DNA of 64,000 nt from Citrifermentans bremense R1 (GTDB taxonomy: Bacteria > Desulfobacterota > Desulfuromonadia > Geobacterales > Geobacteraceae), in assembly GCF_000426865.1 (NCBI RefSeq), contig NZ_AUGE01000024.1, forward strand, positions 1 to 64,000. The letters are read 5' to 3'. The notes beneath the pieces are model-generated. The model did no database searches. It worked only from the letters and a program-made list of their open reading frames with translations, and was not told the origin of the DNA. Made by a program: the position numbers and the translations under genes. Position 1 is the first letter of the stretch; every line of letters begins with the position of its first letter. This document shows, in pieces, positions 1 to 7,366 of this stretch.

Positions 1-142
1 AACGCTTTCAGGTGATGTTCAAAGGTAAAGGTCATGGGTCTGTTGCTCCTTGATTGTACTGGGGTGACTGAAGATACCTCATCAAGGGCAGGCTTGAACA
101 GACGCATGAAAGAAAAGGGTGCCGTATGCCTGGCACAAGGCA

Positions 143-253
143 AGCAATGTTGTGGCATATTCATAACTCCGCAATATCAGTTAGTTATGAATATGCGCCG
201 CGCGTTTTTCCCTCTCCTTGTCAAGAGAAAAATGCCACAACACTGCTTTTTAT
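143..253 (+). other. Nested inverted repeats with T-tail: possible structured RNA or terminator
   Basis: A perfect 14-base inverted repeat lies at 155-168 and 183-196 (GCATATTCATAACT and its complement). It sits inside an outer 16-base inverted repeat at 143-158 and 232-247 with one mismatch (AGCAATGTTGTGGCAT). A small CTTG/CAAG hairpin lies in between, and a T-run follows at 247-251. Together the arms can fold as a branched RNA ending in U residues. This could be a terminator of the gene left of the window, a small RNA, or a decayed mobile repeat; the sequence alone cannot decide. Confidence 0.4.
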
Positions 254-363
254 TCGATTTTTAAAGAGCGCGCTCAGACGTGCAATTTCTTAACCGGACA
301 CTACTGGTTTACCCCCTAAAGACTTAAAGCTTTTAAGGTTCACCCCCAAAACGTTTTGATTCT

Positions 364-454
364 CTCAGATTTTCTCTGTGGCTGATCGTTTTAGATTCTC
401 TCAAGGTTCAGTTTTTACTCAGATGTCCTCAGATGTTCTCCTTGTTAATGGTTT
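364..454. repeat. Family A intergenic repeat, two same-direction units
   Basis: Units at 364-383 (CTCAGATTTTCTCTGTGGCT) and 428-454 (CTCAGATGTTCTCCTTG then TTAATGG). The same unit recurs near 2770, 6131-6302, 13127-13259, 26887-27034, 33326-33449 and 35201, usually as an inverted pair. Here only the left-pointing orientation is present. Confidence 0.75.
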
Positions 455-484
455 CAGGTTTCTCAGGTTTTATTGAGGGGTTTT

Positions 485-1516
485 ATGACTGACAAAGTAC
501 GGCTCACCACGATGGTGCAGGCGGCGGGTTGAGCTGCCAAACTGGGCCCGGCGGGCCTGGAAGAAGCCATTCACGACATAACGCGCTCGGACGACCCCAA
601 CCTCATCGTGGGGGTGGAAGGGGCGGAGGACGCCGGCATCTACCGGATCGGGGAGGACCTCGCCCTGGTGGAAACGACGGACATCATCACCCCGCTGGTG
701 GACGATCCCTTCACCTTCGGCCGCATCGCCGCGGCCAACGCCCTCTCGGACGTGTACGCCATGGGGGGGAGACCGGTGACGGCGATGAACCTCGCCTTCT
801 TCCCGGCCTGCTCGCTCCCCACCTCGGTGTTGGCCGCGATCCTGGCCGGGGGCTCGGCCGCGCTCAAGGAGGCGGGGACCTGCCTCGTCGGCGGACACAC
901 GGTGGATGACAACGAGCTCAAGTTCGGGCTCGCGGTGACCGGCCTCATCGACCCGGCGCGCGTGGTCAGAAACTGCACCGCCCGCCCAGGGGACCTCATC
1001 GTCATCACCAAGCCGCTGGGAACCGGCATCATCTCGACGGCCATCAAGGCGGAGATGATCGAACCGGAAGTGGAAGCGGTGGCAACCCGCTGGATGACCA
1101 CCTTGAACGCCAAGGCAGCGGATCTCATGGTCGCCTGCCGCGCCACGGCAGCGACCGACGTGACCGGTTTCGGCTTCATCGGACACGCCTGCGAGATGGC
1201 TCTGGGTGCCAAGGTCAGCTTCAAGATCGAACTGGCGCGGGTGCCGGTCATCCCGGGGGTCCCGGCGCTGATCAACGACGGCCTCGTCCCCGCCGGCTGC
1301 TACCGCAACCGCCAGCACTACGAACCGCACGTCTCCGGAAACAGCGGTGATCCCCTGCTGCCGCTCTTCGACCCCCAGACCTCGGGTGGGCTGTTGATCA
1401 CCTTCGCCCCCGACGACGCCCGCACTTTCCTCTCCCGCGCCGGGAAGGAAGGGCTTTTCGCCGCCTGCATCGGCGAGGTCGAGTCCGCCGGAGGAACCCC
1501 AATTGTCTTCATCTAG
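485..1516 (+). CDS. selD: Selenide, water dikinase SelD, a selenocysteine protein
   Basis: SelD makes selenophosphate from selenide and ATP, the Se donor for Sec-tRNA and selenouridine synthesis. Reading from ATG 485 (GAGGGG four bases upstream) gives 343 residues if the in-frame TGA at 530-532 is decoded as Sec16. The context is the SelD active-site loop, here G-U-A-A-K (Sec16, Lys19), where other family members carry Cys. After the TGA the frame stays open with clear SelD sequence ([59 protein letters not shown]). A caller that stops at TGA would start at 608 and lose the ATP-binding N terminus. The 3' end overlaps the next gene by 14 bases. Cys/Sec variation at this position is known in SelD; the UGA decoding here is inferred from context and the adjacent hairpin. 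Confidence 0.95.
530..560 (+). promoter_or_regulatory. UGA Sec codon with bacterial SECIS-like hairpin
   Basis: The TGA is at 530-532. Nine bases later an 8-pair stem forms between 542-549 and 553-560 (CTGGGCCC, loop GGC, GGGCCTGG; two pairs are G-U). The apical loop lies 18-20 bases after the UGA and begins with G, which fits the known placement of bacterial SECIS elements bound by SelB. This supports reading the UGA as Sec rather than stop. Confidence 0.8.
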
Positions 1517-2756
1517 AAGGCTCGCCGCAGCTTTCGACTTGGGCACCACCACCATCGCCGCGTCCCTGGTCGATCCTGCCACCGGGGAGCGCCTGGCGCT
1601 AGCCGGAGCGCTCAACCCGCAGCGCGCTTTCGGCACGGACGTTCTCACCCGCCTTACCGCCGCGGCGGACAGCGAAAAGCTGCGCGCCATGCAGGGAGTT
1701 CTCGCGGTCGAGATGGAGCGCATGGTCGACGAACTCCTGGCACTCGCCGGCGCCGCACCCGCCGAACTTGCCCAGGTGGCGCTGGCGGGAAACCCCGCCA
1801 TGGAGCACATAGCCCTCGCCCTCCCGGTGGCCTCGCTCGCCTATCCGCCGTTTCGCCCGCTCTTCACTACCGGCAAAATCGCCAGCACCCTCGATCTCGG
1901 CTGGAAGCGTGAACTCCCGGCTTACCTTTTGCCGCTTCCCGGCGGCTTCGTCGGAGGGGACCTGGTCGCCTTCCTCTTCGGGCTTGCCGAGGAACCGGCG
2001 CGGGGGACGCTCTACCTCGACATGGGGACCAACGCGGAGATCGCGCTTTTCGACGGCGAACGCTTCCTAGCCACCTCCGCCGCCGCCGGACCCGCCTTCG
2101 AAGGGGGGAACCTGCGCTGCGGCATGTCGGCACTTCCCGGCGCAGTCAGCGGCGTCAGCGGCGAGCGGGATCGTCTGCTCCTGACCACCATAGCCGGCGC
2201 AACGCCCCGCGGCATCTGCGGGTCGGGGGTGCTGGAGACGGTGGCGACGCTTCTGGATTGCGGCATCATCGAGCCTAGCGGCAGGATCCGCCCCGCCGCC
2301 GAGATCGACTCCAACTTGGGGAACCGGGTTCAGGAGGTGAACGGCATCCCCGCCTTCGTGCTGCACCGCGACGCCTCGGGGCTCGTCTTTCTGGACCAGG
2401 ACGACGTCCGTGCGCTGCAGCTTGCCAAGGGGGCGCTGCGGGGGGGGATGGAGATCCTGCTGGGGAAGGCTGGGCTTTCCTTGGACGACCTTTCCCGCGT
2501 GGTGCTGACCGGTTCCTTCGGCGCGGTGCTGTCGCCGGAGGTGCTAAAAAAGGTTGGAATTTTCAACGAAAAGATGGTAAGAATCACCGGATTCATTAGG
2601 GAAGGGGCCCTGGCCGGAGTGGAGCGCATGCTGCTCCTTAAGGATGGCCGGGACCAGATGGAGGACCTGGCGCAAAAGGTCCGGGTGGTACCCCTTTCCG
2701 GCACTCCGCTCTTCGAAAAACACTTCCTGGCGAACGTAGACTTTCCAAAATCTTAA
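1503..2756 (+). CDS. RACo-like ASKHA ATPase (DUF4445-type), no ferredoxin domain
   Basis: A 417-residue protein starting at TTG 1503, overlapping the 3' end of selD, so the two are probably translationally coupled. Residues 8-60 carry an ASKHA phosphate-1 motif ([14 protein letters not shown]) and the [13 protein letters not shown] stretch typical of reductive activators of corrinoid proteins. [24 protein letters not shown], the glycine-rich ICGSGVLE and VVLTGSFG complete the fold. RACo proteins reactivate Co(II)-corrinoid using ATP and normally have an N-terminal [2Fe-2S] domain; that domain is absent here. Its true substrate is unknown. Linkage to selD is suggestive, but I cannot say it acts in selenium metabolism. 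Confidence 0.8.
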   Translation: MSSSRRLAAAFDLGTTTIAASLVDPATGERLALAGALNPQRAFGTDVLTRLTAAADSEKLRAMQGVLAVEMERMVDELLALAGAAPAELAQVALAGNPAMEHIALALPVASLAYPPFRPLFTTGKIASTLDLGWKRELPAYLLPLPGGFVGGDLVAFLFGLAEEPARGTLYLDMGTNAEIALFDGERFLATSAAAGPAFEGGNLRCGMSALPGAVSGVSGERDRLLLTTIAGATPRGICGSGVLETVATLLDCGIIEPSGRIRPAAEIDSNLGNRVQEVNGIPAFVLHRDASGLVFLDQDDVRALQLAKGALRGGMEILLGKAGLSLDDLSRVVLTGSFGAVLSPEVLKKVGIFNEKMVRITGFIREGALAGVERMLLLKDGRDQMEDLAQKVRVVPLSGTPLFEKHFLANVDFPKS

Positions 2757-2993
2757 AAGCAAAACCTCTAGCCACGGAGAAAATCTGAGGAAAGCAGACC
2801 CAAAAGCATCACACAGGGATGAAGGGGATGCAGGGGATAATTGCGAAAACCAAAGGCTTTATGGTTTAAACCAGAAGCTGTTTTTGGTTTTATCCCTTTT
2901 ATCCCCTTTATCCCTGTTAAATGTTTCTCTGTGCCCTTGTGGTGAGCTTTCGCTTTTTAGTTTCTAGAACCGACATCAAAAAAGGAGTTAAAC
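2757..2993. repeat. Repeat-filled gap: family A unit plus inverted GGGATAA array (family D)
   Basis: A single family A unit lies at 2766-2790 (AGCCACGGAGAAAATCTGAG). Next comes an inverted pair of a different short unit: 2813-2840 reads ACAGGGATGAAGGGGATG and on to CAGGGGATAA, and 2889-2917 is its near complement (TTATCCCTTTTATCCCC, then TTTATCCCTGT). Inner arms AAAACCAAA and TTTGGTTTT extend the hairpin. The purH ribosome binding site AAGGAG follows just before 2994. Confidence 0.75.
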
Positions 2994-4556
2994 ATGGCAA
3001 AGATTGGGCGCGCGCTGATCAGCGTGTCGGAGAAGACTGGTGTGGTGGAATTTTCCCGGGCGCTGGCAGGCTACGGCGTGGAGATCCTCTCCACCGGCGG
3101 TACCGCCAAGCTTCTGCGTGAGGCGGGAATCGCCGTCAAGGACGTCTCCGAGTTCACCGGTTTCCCCGAGATGCTGGACGGCCGGGTCAAGACCCTGCAC
3201 CCGAAGGTTCACGGCGGCATCCTCGGCATGCGCGAGAACCCGGCGCACGTAGCCAAGATGCAGGAGCACGGCATCGAGCCCATCGACATGGTGGTAGTAA
3301 ACCTCTACCCGTTCGAGGCGACCGTCGCAAAAGAGGACTGCACCATGGAGGACGCCATCGAGAACATCGATATCGGCGGCCCGACCATGCTCCGCTCCGC
3401 AGCCAAGAACAACCGCGACGTCACCGTCGTCGTTGACCACGCCGATTACGCAGTGGTCCTGGACGAGATGAAAAACTCCGGCGGCAGCGTGTCGCGCGAG
3501 ACCAATTTCCGTCTGGCCGTGAAGGTGTATCAGCACACCGCAGCCTACGACGGCGCCATCTCCAACTGGCTCGGTGCCCGCACCGGCGAGGGTGTGGCGC
3601 CCTTCCCGGACACCCTCACCATGCAGTACAAGCTGGCCCAGGGGATGCGCTACGGCGAGAACCCGCACCAGTCCGGCGCCTTCTACGTCGAGAAGGGGTC
3701 CAAGGAGGCCTCCATCTCCACCGCGCGCCAGATCCAGGGGAAGGAACTCTCCTACAACAACATCGGCGACACCGACGCGGCGCTCGAGTGCGTGAAGCAG
3801 TTCACCGAGCCGGCCTGCGTCATCGTGAAGCACGCGAACCCTTGCGGCGTCGCGCTCGGCGCGAACATCATGGAAGCCTATGACAAGGCGTACAAGACCG
3901 ACCCCGAGTCCTCCTTCGGCGGCATCATCGCCTTCAACCGCGAGTTGGACGAGTCCACCGCCCGCGCCATCGTCGAGCGCCAGTTCGTCGAAGTGATCAT
4001 CGCCCCCAAGGTGACCGAGGCCGCCAGCGAAATCGTCGCCGCCAAGAAGAACGTCCGCCTCATGGAGTGCGGCTTCTGGCCCGAGAATCCGGCGCCCCGT
4101 TTCGATTACAAGAGGGTGAACGGCGGCATGCTGGTCCAGGACGCCGACCTCGAGCTCTTCACCGAGCTGAAGGTAGTGACCAAGAGGGCTCCGACCGACA
4201 AGGAGATGGAAGACCTTCTCTTCACCTGGCGCGTGGCCAAGTTCGTCAAATCCAACGCCATCGTCTACGGCCGTGACAACTCCACCGTCGGCGTCGGCGC
4301 TGGGCAGATGAGCCGCGTCAACTCCGCCCGCATCGCCGCCATCAAGGCCGAGCATGCCGGCATTCCGGTCCAGGGTGCGGTCATGGCCTCCGACGCCTTC
4401 TTCCCGTTCAGGGACGGCCTGGACAACGCCGCCTCCGTCGGTGTCACCGCCGTCATCCAGCCCGGTGGCAGCATGCGTGACGCCGAGGTCATCGCCGCAG
4501 CAGATGAGCACGGCATCGCCATGGTCTTCACCAGCATGAGGCACTTCAGGCACTAA
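2994..4556 (+). CDS. purH: Bifunctional AICAR transformylase/IMP cyclohydrolase PurH
   Basis: 520 residues from ATG 2994, with AAGGAG 6 bases upstream. The N-terminal IMP cyclohydrolase domain (about 1-195, MGS-like fold) shows [34 protein letters not shown] and [14 protein letters not shown]. The C-terminal AICAR formyltransferase domain follows with [31 protein letters not shown] and [10 protein letters not shown]. It catalyses the last two steps of IMP synthesis in the cytosol. Length matches the family. With purD and purE downstream it forms a purine set, but repeat-filled gaps of 280 and 218 bases separate the three genes, so one simple transcript is not certain. Confidence 0.98.
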   Translation: MAKIGRALISVSEKTGVVEFSRALAGYGVEILSTGGTAKLLREAGIAVKDVSEFTGFPEMLDGRVKTLHPKVHGGILGMRENPAHVAKMQEHGIEPIDMVVVNLYPFEATVAKEDCTMEDAIENIDIGGPTMLRSAAKNNRDVTVVVDHADYAVVLDEMKNSGGSVSRETNFRLAVKVYQHTAAYDGAISNWLGARTGEGVAPFPDTLTMQYKLAQGMRYGENPHQSGAFYVEKGSKEASISTARQIQGKELSYNNIGDTDAALECVKQFTEPACVIVKHANPCGVALGANIMEAYDKAYKTDPESSFGGIIAFNRELDESTARAIVERQFVEVIIAPKVTEAASEIVAAKKNVRLMECGFWPENPAPRFDYKRVNGGMLVQDADLELFTELKVVTKRAPTDKEMEDLLFTWRVAKFVKSNAIVYGRDNSTVGVGAGQMSRVNSARIAAIKAEHAGIPVQGAVMASDAFFPFRDGLDNAASVGVTAVIQPGGSMRDAEVIAAADEHGIAMVFTSMRHFRH

Positions 4557-4836
4557 AAACCAATTGACGATTGACAATTGACAACGCTTTGTTGCCTTTG
4601 TTCATTGTCACTTCACACTGGAGCATGCTGCAGCCCGACAGGTTTAAGGTTTTCGTAACACCAATCATTGACAATGGGCAAATGACAACGCTTTGTTGCT
4701 TTTGTCCATTGTCAATTTCGTACGATCCGCAACAGCTAGTAGTGTAGTGCGACAGTTGTTCTGGATCATCGTCAATTGTCAATTGTCAATTGGTTCTGAT
4801 TTTCTGATTGTCAATTGGTTCTAAAAGGGGTTTGAT
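4557..4836. repeat. CAATTGACAATTGAC repeat region (family B) with a 32-base direct repeat
   Basis: The gap between purH and purD is almost wholly repeat. Tandem CAATTGAC-type units at 4559-4584 face complementary units (GTCAATTGTCAATTGTCAATT) at about 4769-4791, with another TTGTCAATTGGTTCT at 4809-4822. Inside, a 32-base unit beginning TGACAACGCTTTGTTG occurs twice in direct orientation, 4579-4610 and 4683-4714, with two differences. Long-range pairing of the outer arms would give a large hairpin. The purD ribosome binding site AAGGGG follows at about 4825-4830. Confidence 0.8.
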
Positions 4837-6108
4837 ATGAAGGTTTTAGTTGTAGGTAGCGGAGGGCGCGAGCATGCGCTGGTCTGGAAGATCGCCCAGT
4901 CCCCGCTGGTAAGCCAGGTGTTCTGCGCGCCGGGAAACCCGGGCACGGCCACCCTGGCGCAAAACGTGGACATAGCGGTGGACAACCTCCAGGGGCTCCT
5001 CGACTTCGCCAAAAAGGAAGGGGTCGCACTCACCGTGGTAGGTCCGGAACTCCCGCTTTCCATGGGGCTCGTCGACCTGTTCGAAGAGAACGGCCTCAAG
5101 GCCTTCGGCGCCAGGAAAAACGCCGCCATCATCGAGGCGAGCAAGGCGTTCTCGAAGGACCTGATGCATAAGTACAACGTCCCCACCGCGGCCTACGGGG
5201 TCTTCACCGAGGTGGAGCCCGCTGTCTCCTTCATCGACCAGACCGGGATTCCCATCGTCATCAAGGCGGACGGCCTTGCCGCAGGCAAAGGGGTCATCAT
5301 CGCCCAGACGCGCGACGAGGCGGTAGCCGCCGTGACCGACATGCTTTCCGGCAACGCCTTCGGCGCGGCAGGCTCCCGCGTGGTCATCGAGGAGTTCCTG
5401 AAAGGGGAGGAGGCCTCCTTCTTGGCCTTCACCGACGGCGAAAGGATCATCCCGCTGGCGAGCGCACAGGACCACAAGGCGGTCTTCGACGGCGACCAGG
5501 GGCCCAATACCGGCGGGATGGGAGCATACTCCCCGGCGCCGGTGGTCACTCCCGCCATCCACGACAAGGCAATGGCCGAGGTGATGCGCCGCACTGTGGA
5601 CGGGATGAAGGCCGAGGGGCGCACCTACCGCGGCGTACTGTACGCCGGGCTCATGATCGACGGCGGTTCGGTGAAGACGCTTGAGTTCAACGCCCGCTTC
5701 GGCGACCCCGAATGCCAGCCGCTGCTCATGCGGATGAAGTCCGACATCGTCCCCATTCTCATGGCCGTAGCCTCCGGAAGCCTGGAGGGGGTAGAGATAG
5801 AGTGGCACGACAAGGCGGCGGTCTGCGTGGTCATGGCGGCGGAGGGGTACCCGGCCGATTACCGCAAGGGGGACGTCATCGGCGGGCTCGACGCAGCCGG
5901 GAAGATCGAGGACCTGGTCGTGTTCCATGCCGGCACCAAGGCTGCCGGCGAAGGTGTCGTCACCAGCGGCGGCCGCGTCCTGGGAGTGACCGCTCTCGGG
6001 GGGACCGTGAAGGAAGCCATCGAGCGCGCCTACAGCGGAGTGAAACAAATCACCTGGCCGGGCGTGCATTACAGGAAGGACATCGGCGCGAAGGCGATGA
6101 ACCGCTAA
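4837..6108 (+). CDS. purD: Phosphoribosylamine--glycine ligase PurD
   Basis: 423 residues from ATG 4837, with AAAAGGGG upstream. An ATP-grasp enzyme that forms GAR from phosphoribosylamine and glycine in purine synthesis. Family signatures seen: KVLVVGSGGREHALVWK at the N terminus, VVGPELPLSMGLVD, IKADGLAAGKGV in the ATP-grasp fold, DHKAVFDGDQGPNTGGMGAY, and the metal-binding EFNARFGDPECQ. Length is normal for the family. The gene lies between two repeat-filled gaps, with purH before it and purE after. Confidence 0.98.
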   Translation: MKVLVVGSGGREHALVWKIAQSPLVSQVFCAPGNPGTATLAQNVDIAVDNLQGLLDFAKKEGVALTVVGPELPLSMGLVDLFEENGLKAFGARKNAAIIEASKAFSKDLMHKYNVPTAAYGVFTEVEPAVSFIDQTGIPIVIKADGLAAGKGVIIAQTRDEAVAAVTDMLSGNAFGAAGSRVVIEEFLKGEEASFLAFTDGERIIPLASAQDHKAVFDGDQGPNTGGMGAYSPAPVVTPAIHDKAMAEVMRRTVDGMKAEGRTYRGVLYAGLMIDGGSVKTLEFNARFGDPECQPLLMRMKSDIVPILMAVASGSLEGVEIEWHDKAAVCVVMAAEGYPADYRKGDVIGGLDAAGKIEDLVVFHAGTKAAGEGVVTSGGRVLGVTALGGTVKEAIERAYSGVKQITWPGVHYRKDIGAKAMNR

Positions 6109-6130
6109 AAGAAAAAAAACCTCAAACCTC

Positions 6131-6302
6131 AAAACCATTGGCACGGAGAACTTCTGAGGGAGTCAAAAACTTTCTGGGTAGAGGCAAAACCTTCGAAACA
6201 TCAGGCCATAAGGACTTCAGGTAATTGGTATAAGCAGTTTTTAGCTTCTCTCAGATTTTTTTATCTCAGACTTTCTCAGATTTTCTCCTTGCCAATGGTT
6301 TT
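6131..6302. repeat. Family A inverted repeat pair between purD and purE
   Basis: Forward arm at 6131-6160 (AAAACCATTGGCACGGAGAA, then CTTCTGAGGG). Reverse arm at 6275-6302 (CTCAGATTTTCTCCTTGCCA, then ATGGTTTT), preceded by degenerate CTCAGA units from 6250. The arms are near-complementary, so the gap could form a long imperfect hairpin of about 170 bases. The element runs from just after the purD stop to 24 bases before the purE start. Confidence 0.8.
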
Positions 6303-6326
6303 GACTTTTTTTGGGAGACTTGAAAA

Positions 6327-6833
6327 ATGAACAAACCGACCGTACTGATCCTGATGGGAAGCGATTCCGATCTCTCCACCATGGAGGAGACGGCCAAAGT
6401 CTTCACCGAGTTCGGCGTCCCCTACGAAATCCACGTCGCTTCGGCGCACCGCTCACCGGTGAAGACCGCCAAGCTCGCCTCTGAGGCGGCCGGACGCGGC
6501 ATCCAGGTGATCATCGCCGCAGCCGGCGTGGCCGCACACCTGGCCGGCGTCGTCGCTGCGGAAACCACCCTCCCGGTCATCGGCGTCCCCATGGCCGGCG
6601 GCGCGCTCAACGGCGTCGACGCCCTCTACGCCATGGTCCAGATGCCGGGCGGCATACCGGTCGGCACCATGGCCATCGGCAAGGCAGGCGCCAAAAACGC
6701 CGGTCTCTTCGCCGTGCAGATCCTCTCCTTGGGCACGCCGGAACTGCGCAATAAACTCGCCGCCTACAAGATTAAAATGGCCGAAGAGGTGGAGCAGAAG
6801 GACCAGGCACTTCAGGCAACGAGGCGGGGCTGA
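6327..6833 (+). CDS. purE: N5-carboxyaminoimidazole ribonucleotide mutase PurE (class I)
   Basis: 168 residues from ATG 6327, with GGGAG upstream. PurE converts N5-CAIR to CAIR. Visible signatures: [10 protein letters not shown] at the N terminus, VASAHRSP with the catalytic His, [20 protein letters not shown] and [21 protein letters not shown], all of the bacterial class I enzyme. Class I PurE normally needs PurK, and no purK is in this window. Downstream is an independent cytochrome gene with its own promoter. Confidence 0.97.
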   Translation: MNKPTVLILMGSDSDLSTMEETAKVFTEFGVPYEIHVASAHRSPVKTAKLASEAAGRGIQVIIAAAGVAAHLAGVVAAETTLPVIGVPMAGGALNGVDALYAMVQMPGGIPVGTMAIGKAGAKNAGLFAVQILSLGTPELRNKLAAYKIKMAEEVEQKDQALQATRRG

Positions 6834-6857
6834 TACGGGCATTATGGTTGATTTTGC

Positions 6858-6886
6858 TTGACATGACGGCTTCGGTTGTATATTTT
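6858..6886 (+). promoter_or_regulatory. Sigma-70-type promoter of the ppcA-like gene
   Basis: TTGACA at 6858-6863 and TATTTT at 6881-6886 with a 17-base spacer. It lies 38 bases before the cytochrome start codon, so the gene is probably transcribed separately from purE. Confidence 0.6.
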
Positions 6887-6923
6887 CGGCCCGTTAAATA
6901 TTTTAAAATCTGGAGGAATACTA

Positions 6924-7193
6924 ATGAAAAAGATTGTCGCTGCAGTAGCTCTGACTCTCGCATTTGCTGTTTCCGCAATGGCCGCAGACAGCGTCGTCTA
7001 CCCCGCCAAAAACGGTAACGTAACCTTCAACCACAAGGCTCACCAGGGCAAAAACGAGTGCAAGGTCTGTCACGGCGATGGCGCACCGGCCAAGATCGCT
7101 ATCAACAAGGAAGCGGCTCACGGCAAAGCGTGCAAAGAGTGCCACGCAGCCAAGGGCGGCCCGACCAAGTGCGGCGATTGCCACAAGAAGTAA
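6924..7193 (+). CDS. ppcA: Periplasmic triheme cytochrome c7, PpcA family
   Basis: 89 residues. ATG 6924 is chosen because TGGAGGAAT sits just upstream and a clean Sec signal peptide follows (MKK..., cleavage after AMA at residue 20); a start 48 bases earlier would bury the signal. The mature part is about 69 residues with three CXXCH heme sites at 46-50 (CKVCH), 70-74 (CKECH) and 83-87 (CGDCH) plus further His residues for bis-His ligation (H37, H40, H66). Lys-rich as in PpcA. These periplasmic carriers pass electrons from inner-membrane quinol oxidation towards outer-membrane conduits in metal-reducing Geobacter. The purE-ppcA-resB-ccsA order matches the ppcA neighbourhood I recall from G. 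sulfurreducens. It could equally be a close paralogue (PpcB-E). Confidence 0.93.
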   Translation: MKKIVAAVALTLAFAVSAMAADSVVYPAKNGNVTFNHKAHQGKNECKVCHGDGAPAKIAINKEAAHGKACKECHAAKGGPTKCGDCHKK

Positions 7194-7224
7194 TGCTCCT
7201 CTAAGAGGACAATTGCTGAATTTG

Positions 7225-7257
7225 GGGGCGACAGGATATCCTGTCGCCCCTTTTTTT
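7225..7257 (+). terminator. Rho-independent terminator after ppcA
   Basis: A perfect 26-base palindrome at 7225-7250 (GGGGCGACAGG, ATAT, CCTGTCGCCCC) is followed by seven T at 7251-7257. It isolates the cytochrome transcript from the resB gene. Confidence 0.95.
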
Positions 7258-7287
7258 GTGGTCGGTATTGTATTCGTGATTTTTATT

Positions 7288-7315
7288 TTGCTCTTATCGA
7301 CAATTTGACTATAAT
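7288..7315 (+). promoter_or_regulatory. Candidate promoter of the resB-ccsA operon
   Basis: A consensus TATAAT at 7310-7315 with a weak TTGCTC at 7288-7293 (16-base spacer), 51 bases before the resB start and downstream of the ppcA terminator. The -10 is convincing; the -35 is not. Confidence 0.45.
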
Positions 7316-7366
7316 GGCACGCCTGACTTAATCCAAGCTGTACGATCACCTTTCTGGGAGACGGCC

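Larger units (their letters stand above)
1..484. other. Intergenic region upstream of selD
   Basis: No convincing gene is seen in these 484 bases. A 76-codon reading frame at 34-264 has no ribosome binding site and covers strong inverted repeats, so I do not call it. The region holds a nested inverted-repeat structure (about 126-253) followed by a T-run, then two copies of the CTCAGAT...TCTCC repeat, then the selD ribosome binding site GAGGGG at 475-480. Confidence 0.6.

Noticed and set aside
34-264. 76-codon reading frame upstream of selD
   Set aside because: No ribosome binding site, no family resemblance, and it overlies the inverted repeats.
530-532. TGA read as a nonsense mutation making selD a pseudogene
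   Set aside because: The stop sits exactly at the Sec/Cys position of SelD, family sequence is intact on both sides, and a SECIS-like hairpin follows.
470-1810. Long minus-strand frame (446 codons) across selD
   Set aside because: A shadow of GC-rich coding on the other strand; low-complexity product rich in Gly, Arg and Asp.
4557-4836. Possible CRISPR array
   Set aside because: Units are 8-15 bases without regular unique spacers and are partly inverted; no cas genes nearby.
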